Positions 23,601-35,600 of a stretch of DNA of 64,000 bases are shown here, piece after piece. The translations under genes and the position numbers were made by a program. Every line of letters begins with the position of its first letter. Positions within the stretch are counted from its first letter, which is position 1. Below the pieces are notes generated by a model. It searched no databases. It was not told the DNA's origin and saw only the letters and a program-made list of their open reading frames with translations. This DNA is from Chlorops oryzae (taxonomy: Eukaryota > Arthropoda > Insecta > Diptera > Chloropidae), in NCBI GenBank assembly GCA_020466095.1, contig CM035807.1, positions 104,123,002 to 104,187,001 on the forward strand, given 5' to 3'.

Positions 23601-26600
23601 TCTTGCTTTGCGACTTACATTTTTTTTTGTATTTGATAAGATCCTTTGTGTTGAAACCATTCAAATGCGATGCTTTCTTGTCATGTTTGGTTTTTGTCAC
23701 TTATTATATGACCTTTATATCTCGTGATACCTGTTTTGTTGCACTAGTCCTGTCAGTGATTTCATTGTTCCATTAAATATGAATGTTTATTTTATAATTT
23801 TTGTTTTTCATTTCTCTTTTTACTATTTCCGAATCTTTGAGTTGAATTCTGCGATTTTTGAAGATCCTTGTTTTGAACATATTGAAATATTTGACCGATA
23901 GTTGACATGATTTGCATTATTCCTATTCGAAAATAGAATCTTTATTATTTTGATTGAATTTTTTGAAATATTTATTCATATATTTGAATATTTGAATATT
24001 TGAATTGATTTGATATATTGAAATATTTGAATATTGAAATATTTGAAATTATTTGAAGTATTTGATATTGTATTTGAAATATTTGAATTTTGAATATTTG
24101 AAATATTTGAAATATTTGAAATATTTGAAATATTTGAAATATTTGAAATATTTGAAGTATTTGAAATATTTGAAATATTTGAAATATTTGAAATATTTGA
24201 AGTATTTGAAATATTTGAAATATTTGAAGTATTTGAAGTATTTGAAATATTTGAAATATTTGAAATATTTGAAGTATTTGAAATATTTGAAATATTTGAA
24301 ATATTTGAAATATTTGAAATATTTGAAATAAAGTTATATTAAAGAGGACGTATTAGTACTGAAATATACGAAGAGTTTAGAGTAAAGTTTTACTGCAATG
24401 AGTCATACAAGATGTAATGGGAAATACCAAATATGCATAAACACTATCGACATTCTCCTTCTCCGGAAGCCACATTTCCGAAAGAGTGTCTTTAAATTGA
24501 ATTCGGTTAAAGGGCACATACACAAAACAGGCAACAAAAGAACCCAATTAATGGCGATTGATGAAAATTACATAAATGTGCCCGAAAATTGATGGATTTT
24601 ATTTTTAAATGGAATGCACAAAGGAAAAAGAATAATAAGTAAAATTTTGTAAGGGAATGCGAATACGTTTTGCAAGCGAAGAACCATCACGTCAACGTTG
24701 TTGAAGACCTGACCAGGTAAACGAGGGTCATCAGAATGATACATACATATACATATGTGTGTACGAGTATATATTATGTATAGATATATAAATATATTTA
24801 TATGTTTAAAATACACAAGGCAAAGAAAAGACAAAAGGGAGCGTACAACTGAAGAAACTGATTTCAGATTTGTTACCTGATTTCTTTGCGCCATTGGCCC
24901 AAGACCTGCTTTGCGTCAAGCTGTGCCTACAACCAGCGACAACAAAGTGTGTAGGGTGAATTTAAATTCAAGAAAAATCGTACAATAAAGCAAAGAACTG
25001 ATCGAAAAGTGCAGCATCAAAATGTGCACTTGCATATTGAAAAATGTTCAAGGAACGAGACGAAAAACAAGAACAACAACAAGAGTAAAACCCATAAACA
25101 ACTTCAATATCTTTCATTCTGGTCATATATATATATATATATATTTATGTATATACACGCAGCAACACTCAAAAGCGGCAACTAGGCCTACCAATGTATC
25201 ATTCTGGAAATGACTCAGCTTCCAAGGTGTGTTAAGAAGGGTCAAATGCGTTAGGTAGCGTTGTGGAATGGTCTTTAACATTAAAACTGATATTGAAAGA
25301 CATGGATTGCTATATATGTGTGTGTGTGTGTGTGTGTGTATAAATCCATTTCGTCGATACGATTTCACAGAGTTGAAGCACACGGGTGCGTAGGATTAGT
25401 TCTGCTTCGCAACAGGCTGCGTTTAATGCATGGAAAAATGTAAAGTTAACAACTTTATGGTACGAAATATAAAGAACGACCTTTATAGGGGTTTGGATAT
25501 TTTCTTCATTTTTTTTTTTTTTTTTTTTTTTGCACAGGTAGATAGCATAAACAACCTTTTTAGAGGAATATGTAAATAACCCAAACCAAAAGAGAACCCT
25601 GCTTGCTAAATCCCTTCCATTTGCATAATTGAACAGTTTTGTGGGCAAAAGTAATTGATTTTCCTTGAAGATAAAATTTTCTGAGAAGTGGTTGTGATTT
25701 TTCAACTATTTTCTACTTTAATCTTTGCAATATATACAGGGTGTCCAGGCAACTTTATGCATAATTTTAATATGCGATACCTCATGTCATGGGATATGTT
25801 TTTTGTTCTTGCAACACTTTCCGAAAATGTCCCGTTATTGAGTTATGGGAGCATTCCACGTACGGGAAAAAAATATGTTCATGATATTTTTTTATGCCTG
25901 GACACCCTGTATATTAGTTCTGAGGCTGGTTGTTATACTCGATGTCGATTTTCTTTTTTGACTGGTTAACTTGATTTGACTGGCCTAAGCCAAGAAAGAT
26001 TTCTTTTCGGTCGAAAAAGCTTTTTATTTAATCATTATTGATTGTTTTTGTCCAAGGACCTACTATAGGATTTTTGCATTTATATGTTGTTTTGCATTTA
26101 TCCGTAGTTAACTGTAATCCAAATAAATTTTTGAAGGAATCTTTAACAGATATAACATATTTTAAGCTGAGGAAAAAAGGTATGTGTGCAATCGTCTAAG
26201 CCGATGTAAATTTCTTTACTTCGTTTTTTAGATGATTTTGAAGTCATCAAAATTTAAAACCCACATTTCTACGCAATAAAGAAGACGACCGACCTGCATG
26301 CAAGAGTCTTCGTAATTTCTTAAGGGGGTCTTCTCATTGAAAACCCGTTTTTTGGACCCTTTTTAAAAAAATTCTTATTTGAAAACGCAAAGAAAAATTG
26401 AAAACTTTTTTTATTTATTGTATTACAAAAGGTTCAAAGTAAATAAAAAAATTTTTTTGCCTCGATACGTGGGCTGTTCAAAAAGTAATGAGACTTCAAA
26501 GTTGGTGGTGAAAAAAAAGGTGTCGTCACGGCGGCCACGATTCCGGGTCTCCGGAGCGTCCGAAATGGAAAAAAAAAAACGGGGTTATAATCAGTATAGA

Positions 26601-29600
26601 TGTAATTCTCGGGTGAACCTCAAGCTTAATTTTGTGATTTTTTTTGACAAAATGGCGGCCATTCAAAAAAAAATTTCAATTTCGGGCTTTTTTTTTGTAG
26701 TTTAGTGTAAAAAAAAAAAATAGTAAAAAATTTTTTTAAATTATGGTCGAGGTTCACCCGAGAATGGTGACAATTCTGCGTCGATTCCACTTTGTTTCAT
26801 GAAAATCGGTTCAGTTGAACTGGAGATATCATGGCCGCCAGTTCGAAAAACGTGGTTTCGAGATAAACGCGTTTAAAGTTTGAAGCAACGCAAAAATTAC
26901 TCGTTTTAGCGCAGATCTTGCTCGACAAAGAAGGCTATATCCTCTAAACTATTTCGAATTTCAAAAAATCCTTTTAGGAGCATATTCACAACTACCCAAG
27001 CTATAAATAAATGCAAAAAAAAAAAAAAAGTCGAAAAAAAAAGTTGCTCAATGAGAAGACCCCCTTAACGGAAAACACAAATGAATTGAATCGAAAGCAA
27101 TCATCAATGGAGCAAATGACTTTATAGAACCGAAGAACACATATCATATTCCTTAATTTCAGTCCTTTTCGGATGTTAACTGTAAACTTTGCGTATATTT
27201 AAAAACAAAATGAACTATCGCTTTTGCCATAATGGATCGAAAGACACGTTTTAAACAAACAATTCGTATGCGTGTGCCTCCATACGATTTCATTAACGCG
27301 CTGCCAAGTATCCAATCCAATCAGCCTTTGCATGCATTTATGGTTTTTCCCCATTATGTTTGAATGTTTAAACCCTTGTTTGCCCGGTTTGCTTTGCTCT
27401 ACTCTTCTTTTTGGGTTTCTTCACACTACGAATAGTTTTGCTGTTTCTGTCATTCGATTAATTTTTTTCATAAAACTGTTGATTACGTTTGTAGTGCTGC
27501 GGGTGCTGCGCTGCTGCTCTCGCCTTAACAAAAAACCTCGCTTTAACCCTCGACCGTTCAGCCATTGGATGGACCGGCGACACTATTGGACCATGTTCTT
27601 TAAATGAGTGGTTGGTATCATCGATGGCGCTGCTCTGTTGTGTGAGCTGCTCAATACAATCAAATAATTTGTTGTTTTTTCTTTCTTCTTTCGGTTTTCG
27701 TTGTTGTTGTTGTTGGTTCGCTGCGATGGATATACCCGGGTAAACTGAACCAAACTAAAAGCTGGCTTGCATTCCGGCATTCCGGCGCGCTCTCTCATTT
27801 TAAAATTTTAAACACAAAAACGTTCCAGTATATCGTACCGCATATTGTCTCGTCTCGTCTCGTCTCGTGTCGTACCATGCCGTCCCGTGCTGTATCGTAA
27901 TATTGAATGCGGTTGCAATTTAGTTTGTGTTTGACATTTGAACATTCCGGTTATACTTGTCGTCGTGTCTCGAATCGAAGTCGGACATGTGTGTCGTTTT
28001 GGCTACCTTAATTGTTTAATCATCATCATCATCATCATCATCATCCGTAAGTGTGCGAGTGTGTGTATAAATGAGAGTTTTGAAATATTTTTTCGCTCTA
28101 AAATTCGTATAACGGAAACTCCCGGTCTTATTTCTTCGAATTCATCATCGACATCGATATCATCGCCAACATCATTAACATCATCATCATCATCATCATC
28201 ATAATCGATATGTACGAAATAATGATAAAACTCTCGTCATTACGGATTTGTTGATGCTTTGTTTAACGGTCGCTGGTTAGTGTTATTGCTAATGGTACTG
28301 GAATTCCCGTTCCCGTTTGTTGTATGTATGTGTAATTCAGTTGTCGCCATCGGAAACGGTGAAAGTGTCTCTCCGGATGTGTCCGGAAATGGATACTATA
28401 TGTGCTAAGATATCATCTCGATTGTCAGTTATATTCGAAGTGAATGATTTCACTCTCGAGTTTCTTCACGTATCATTGGAGTCAGGAGTTCTATGATTAT
28501 TAATAGTATAAAAAAAAAAATAGTCATTTTTGTTTTCTTTTTTTATTAACAGTATATAATCAATACACGGGCAAACAACGGAATCTTTCGAGTGACTGAA
28601 ATATTCCATGTGGCAAAATTTGAAAGAATTTCACATTGCCAATGCTTCATTATGTGAACGAAACGATCGTTATTTTAATTAATCTTCGCTCGTTTTTATT
28701 TATTTTTTATGCTTTTTTGTATTCTTGATTTATTCACTCCAGACTGAGTGAGTCTGTGACGAGGTAAATATGTAGGTGTGTTCAAGTTTAAGATAAAACT
28801 CTTCGTTTCGACCATGCGGTCTCAGTTGTTTTCATTCAAGTTGATGCCATTTTTTTTCTTCTTCTTCTTCGTTTCCTTTACTCCTCGATTGGACTTTGTT
28901 TTGTGTTAAACTTATGTCGTTTTCTCTAAGAAGGCAATTCGATTTTGCAGTTCCCACCCTCACTCGCATCTATTTTCCTGACACTCTACTAGCTCTGACT
29001 CGGTCTCTGCTGTCAAATGCGTGACAGCAATAATTCGCGTTTTGTTTCTGACTCATTTCTCTGTTGTCATAGTGGCCAATTCGTTGGATTTCCCATTTAT
29101 AAAAGTTGAAGGAACTTGAAATTGCATGCATATTTGAATATTAATTAACGGTTTACTTCGCTTCGCTCAAATTGAAATGTCTATCCGCAATTTTCTTTAT
29201 TTAAAAAGTTATAAGAAATTCTTGCTCAACGCGTTGATGAGAAGATATGTACATATGTGTGTGTGTGTTATTGGATTGCTTGGAAGATGTTTTGAAAAAT
29301 CAAGAAAAGAGAAATGCATATCCGAGTTAAAATAAGTTGTAATTTTTTTTTGTGGTAATTTTGAGACAGTCGATCAAAATTAATAAATAATTCCTCTCAA
29401 TGTTCTCATCTAGCTGATTTCTTTCGCACAAAGCTCTTCTGAGGTAGAAATGTACTTTCTTAAAAACCTTTGATGATAGTTTTTTACTTAAAAATATTAG
29501 TTCCAAAAAATTGTTAAGCAAGTTGAAATAGAACAAGTTGAATTCCCTCCTTGTTCTAGTATGACAGCTTCGTCTCTCAAAACCATTTTTAAAGCATAAA

Positions 29601-32600
29601 CCATTTCATTTCAAAATACGTATCGTGTATTCTTTTATTTCATTACCTCCAGTACCCAGTTGGCACTTTCAAAAGTTTTTAAATTAACATTTGAATTTTC
29701 GAAGAAGTTTTATGGCAAACGACCAAGGCGTCTTTAAGGGGGTCTTCTCATTGAAAACCCGTTTTTTGGACCCTTTTTGAAAAAATTCTTATTTGAAAAC
29801 GCAAAGAATAATTGAAAACTTTTTTTATTTATTGTATTACGAAAGGTTCAAAGTAAATAAAAAAAATTTTTTTGCCTCGATACGTGGGCTGTTCAAAAAG
29901 TAATGAGACTTCAAAGTTGGTGGTGAAAAAAAAGGTGCCGTCACGGCGGCCACGATTCCGGGTCTCCGGAGCGTCCGAAATGGAAAAAAAAAACGGGGTT
30001 ATAATCAGTATAGATGTTATTCTCGGGTGAACCTCAAGCTTAATTTTGTGATTTTTTTTTGACAAAATGGCGGCCATTCAAAAAAAAAATTTCAATTTCG
30101 GGCTTTTTTTTTTGTAGTTTAGTGTAAAAAAAAAAATAGTAAAAAATTTTTTAAAATTATGGTCGAGGTTCACCCGAGAATGGTGACAATTCTGCGTCGA
30201 TTCCACTTTGTTTCATGAAAATCGGTTCAGTTGAACTGGAGATATCATGGCCGCCAGTTCGAAAAACGTAGTTTCGAGATAAACGCGTTTAAAGTTTGAA
30301 GCAACGCAAAAATTACTCGTTTTAGCGCAGATCTTGCTCGACAAAGAAGGCTATATCCTCTAAACTATTTCGAATTTCAAAAAATCCTTTTAGGGGCATA
30401 TTCACAACTACCCAAGCTATAAATAAATGCAAAAAAAAAAAAAGTCGAAAAAAAAAGTTGCTCAATGAGAAGACCCCCTTAACAAGGTGGTGTCGATAGA
30501 AACACCTTTTCTTCTTCTTTTTTTCAACTCGGAACTGTAAAAATTTTGTAGTGATTTTCGAACGCTTACATTTTTGAACAAAAATTCAAACAAACGTGAG
30601 CTTGATTTTGGGATTCCCAATTTTTTTTTTTTTTAATTGCACTATCGCCACCACCTTGTTAGATACGCCTTAGCAAACGACATTAAAATTTTTGAAAAAC
30701 AGACTTCCAAACTTTGAAACGAATTAATGATGAAAGTTGTTTTCTATTCATTTTCAATACTAAACTGCGTTCTTAGGGAATGAAGACAAAAAAAAAAAAA
30801 ATCAAATTTAATTAGTGAAGAACGGGATATTCTTCTATACTGTTGTGTATGTCTTCCGTAACCATTCGAAGGGAGAAATTACAGAAGAATGAGCTAAAAG
30901 ACTTTCATCCAAATCTTCATTGCCAATTAATCATTTCTATTTGAAAATTGTTTTATGAAATTAGAGAACTCTCTTTGCGTTCGCAATAACTATTCATTAA
31001 CATTAATTAATTGTATGCTTTCGAATTCTCCCTCCCATCTAGAACCGGATATTGGTATGCCCCAACATGAAGCACAAAGGTACTTCACTCAACTACTCTC
31101 AGGACTGCGCTATCTGCATCAGCATGGAATTGCTCATCGTGATTTGAAGCCGGAGAATTTATTACTGGACGAGCATGACAATATTAAAATTTCTGACTTC
31201 GGAATGGCAACAATGTTTAGGTATTAGGTACAAACACAAAGCTAATCAAAACTCGCATGAAGAGGACACTTGAAAAGCTCGCAAAACAATAAAAAAATAT
31301 ATGTATTTTATATATATCAAGCATAACTTTGTACGTACATGTATACGTATATGTCATTGCTTTAAAATGTCACACACGACTACAAGCCGCAACGACTGAA
31401 ACATGCTTATGAAAGAAGAAATAATTCCGCGAGCAGGACGAACTTTTTAATTAAAGTTGACTCTATCGTTTGTCCTATTATTTTGATTATTTGTTTATGA
31501 ACATTTGTGGTTGTGTTTCAAAGGCTAACAAAAAAAAAAAAAAAAAAAAAACTATATCACAACAATCGCAAAGTTGAAATTTTCATGCAAAGTTTGTTCA
31601 AAAGTTCCTCTTAATTCGAAACAAATTGAATTATAACAATTTAACCTTTTTCTCTTTTTGTTTGCTTATTTCTGCTGCGTTTGGCCACAAATAAAACAGG
31701 TGCAAGGGTAAAGAACGCTTACTGGATAAACGATGCGGCACGTTGCCATATGTTGCCCCAGAAGTCCTAGTTCGACCGTATCATGCCCAAGCTGCTGATA
31801 TATGGTCGTGCGGAGTGATTCTTGTCACGATGCTGGCCGGTGGTAAGTGAAAAGTTTTGCCAAACTCTTCTAGCAGTAAAAAAAAAAAAAAATGTGTACC
31901 AGCAAAACAAAAGTTTTACGAAAATTAAATTGTTTTAATTCGAATAAAACGGAAAATATGCTACCGCTTGAGTAACCTTTTCATCAATCAATTCATCAAT
32001 CATCGTACGTACGTTTTAAACGACGCGTGTTAATTCCTTTTATTTTGTTATTCGTTTGTTTTTCGTCCAATTTTATTTCTTTGTCGTCCAATCGTGTGTT
32101 TATCGCACTATACACGACTTAGATATAAGCTCATAAATCCCAATCGCAATCCCTACAACCGCAACGCCTAAATTCCAAATCATTTTTGCTGCCTCTTTGG
32201 TATTCTAGCTGTAGATTTATTGAATTGCTATCATCTAAAGCTTTTATACCAAAGCTCCAGCTTAAATTGCTTGCTGCACATTGCCTTTAGTTCGTCGATG
32301 TTGTTGTTTTACGTTTAATTTTTTGTTAAAGTTATTTTTTTTTTCATTTTGGACCTCGAATTTAGTTTGTGAAAGTGTTTTGGTTCTTCTTCTTTGAATA
32401 ACTATTTTAAAATTTTACTGTGTTATTGCTGCTGCTTTAAGTTCCCACGCACTCCTTTTATTAAAAAAAAAAAAACAAAAATCATCGATGGCTGCGCCTC
32501 AACTTGAAATACATATGTGCAAAAAACTTAAAAAAAAAATAAATAAAAGAAATGTTTAAATTGAAAAAGAATAAATAAATAAAAAACATACAAAAAATAT

Positions 32601-35600
32601 TTAAAAATATTTTTAAAAAATTTTTAAATATAAGAAAGTTTACAAAAATGAATTTAAAAAATAAATTAAAATAATTTTTTTTTTTAATTAAGGGGGTCTT
32701 CTCATTGAAAACCCGTTTTTTTGGACCCTTTTTAAAAAAATTCTTATTTGAAAACGCAAAGAATAATTGAAAACTTTTTTTATTTATTGTATTACAAAAG
32801 GTTCAAAGTAAATAAAAAAATTTTTTTGCCTCGATACGTGGGCTGTTCAAAAAGTAATGAGACTTCAAAGTTGGTGGTGAAAAAAAAGGTGCCGTCACGG
32901 CGGCCACGATTCCGGGTCTCCGGAGCGTCCGAAATGGAAAAAAAAAACGGGGTTATAATCAGTATAGATGTAATTCTCGGGTGAACCTCAAGCTTAATTT
33001 TGTGATTTTTTTTGACAAAATGGCGGCCATTCAAAAAAAAAATTTCAATTTCGGGCTTTTTTTTGTAGTTTAGTGTAAAAAAAAATAGTAAAAAATTTTT
33101 TTAAATTATGGTCGAGGTTCACCCGAGAATGGTGACAATTCTGCGTCGATTCCACTTTGTTTCATGAAAATCGGTTCAGTTGAACTGGAGATATCATGGC
33201 CGCCAGTTCGAAAAACGTGGTTTCGAGATAAACGCGTTTAAAGTTTGAAGCAACGCAAAAATTACTCGTTTTAGCGCAGATCTTGCTCGACAAAGAAGGC
33301 TATATCCTCTAAACTATTTCGAATTTCAAAAAATCCTTTTAGGGGCATATTCACAACTACCCAAGCTATAAATAAATGCAAAAAAAAAGTCGAAAAAAAA
33401 GTTGCTCAATGAGAAGACCCCCTTAAAAAAAATTTTTTTTTCTAATTAAAAAAAAAAACAAAAAAAAAATTTAAACATTAAAAAAAAATTTTAAATTTAA
33501 AAATTAAAAAAACCCAAAATTAAAACAAAGAACAATCACAGATTCTAAATGACCGGTGCATCAAAATGTAACATATTTAATTTGCTATAAACAGTGAAAA
33601 GAATTAGTGAAAATTGTGAATAAAATGAAATGTTAACATTTCCAATAAGCTTAATAATGATATCTTTAAACATATATTTTATCATTTTGAAACATATAAA
33701 ACAAAATTTCTCTTCTTCTAGAGCTACCCTGGGATCAACCATCCATTAATTGTCAAGAATACATCAATTGGAAGGAAAACGATCGTTGGACAACGCAAAC
33801 GCCATGGAGCAAATTAGACACTTTAGCAATATCATTGCTGCGAAAAGTGCTGGCCACAAATCCCAGCTGTCGACTTTCGCTTGCGAAAATTCTCGATCAC
33901 AAATGGTGTAACATGCAATTCTCCGAGTACGGTAAGTCGATGAAAAAAGAAAAAAAAAAAAAAAAAAGTGTTCCCAACAAATTTCGATACACGGAATAAT
34001 GAGAAAACGAAAGTTCAACGAAATATGCTTGCCGGGATCGTTTGTTCAGGTACTTAGTGACTCTCAACTGTTTGTATTGAATACCGTGAGGGACACTCTG
34101 TGCCTAGACGAAAGCTATCGGCCGACATCGATCCGAGGAGGATTCAACGGTTTAACAAGAATTAATTTAATGTGTGGTGCTGTGTTTTTAAGATCATTTA
34201 AAATTTTCCGAATTGCTGCAGTTTTTCGTTGCTTTGGCGCTTTAGCTGTATGATAGATTTTACTACTTCATAAAGCTAGATTACCAAAGCATTGAAGGAT
34301 TGAACTAAGCAACAAAAGTGATGTTTCCAGAGTTCGCGCATTGTGTAATTGTGATAAATATTTTGTGTTCATAAAGTGATGAATTAATATTTAAAAGACG
34401 ACAAATTGTAAAATGGAAAAGAAAATTAATGTTTTACATTTCGCGATTTGCAAGAATCTTAATAGAATTTTGTAGATGGTAGAATGGGAGATGGCTACAG
34501 CTCAATCTTTATCACATTGTCTGGTAATAGGTCTCTGTTCGAGAAGATTTCAACAAATTTAGTAGAGAATATCTAACGGCTTCCGTAGACGTGGAAAAAA
34601 TTGTTTTTTTTTTTTTGAGTAAAATTCACCTCGGAAAAGCCCTTAGAAAAAGCTAAAAATTGAAAATGCAGGATACAGAGAGACCAATAAACTATATTGA
34701 TTATTTAAAAGCTAAGAGCACTGTGGTATTTTGAACAATGGAGGAGGATGACGATGAAATTTTTTCTTTCATTTTTTTTAGTAAATTAATTGAATACAAG
34801 GAGTTAAAACCATTAACTACGTCAACTAATTGTTCACCAAAACGAATGGTCGATTTTCTTCCTTTTTTATGTATACAGGGTGTCCCGTAAGGTAGTACAT
34901 TCCTTTACACGGAGTTGTTAATCGGGGAAGTATTCCGAAGATGAAAAAAAATCGTAAGTGAGGTGGGCAGTCCCAAATGCACCCCTGAGGAGTTATAGGG
35001 CCTTAAAGTTTTTTGGCACAAGTCCAGAAAAAAACAATTTCTCCACGCTAGTGGCTTATTCTGTAGACAAAAAAAAAATGTTATGCGGTTTGTAAATCCA
35101 ATTGTACAGTTGCTTTTGGGCAAAATTGAATTGAATGGTCTGAAAATTGTAGTTATTGTGTGAAAAATATTAAGCGCTCAAATGTAAAAAATTCTGAAAA
35201 ACTTTAAAATTATTTTACTTATGGGAAGCCATTTTGGTATGGAAAAGTCCAATATAAACATGCTTTTTTAAATTGTTTTTTAAAATCTTCGATCAATTTA
35301 CTTCAACATCTGTGGTACATTTGTTATTACCTTATTAGCGGTTTAACTCAGAAAAATAGGAGTTTGAAAAAACGAACTTGAATTTGGACTCCCCATACGC
35401 CACTGTAAAGGAATGTACTAATCCACAAACGGTACACTTGTATAAAAACTTCGAAATCAAAATAAATATTTATTCCGATTCAAAATAGTCCAGCGAATAT
35501 AAAAGAAGGAAGAATTTAAAAAATGTTTAATATTAATACTTCCTGCCCGATTCTTAATATTCCCGGGGAATTATTCCGTGCGGATTAAAAAAAAATCTGG

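Larger units (their letters stand above)
18076..31042 (+). other. grapes intron 2, 13 kb, transposon-laden
   Basis: This intron splits the kinase domain just after the hinge (RI|E). It contains the mariner at 21053-22344, three TTAA-MITE copies, a 9-bp minisatellite, a TA-flanked MITE at 25735-25911 and a simple-repeat zone at 27660-28210 with (GTT)n, (CGTCT)n, (CAT)n and (ATC)n. No internal gene is supported, and no promoter could be fixed from sequence. Confidence 0.85.

Noticed and set aside
24053..24331. 92-residue LKY-repeat reading frame
   Set aside because: Product of the 9-bp minisatellite; all evidence is explained by the repeat.
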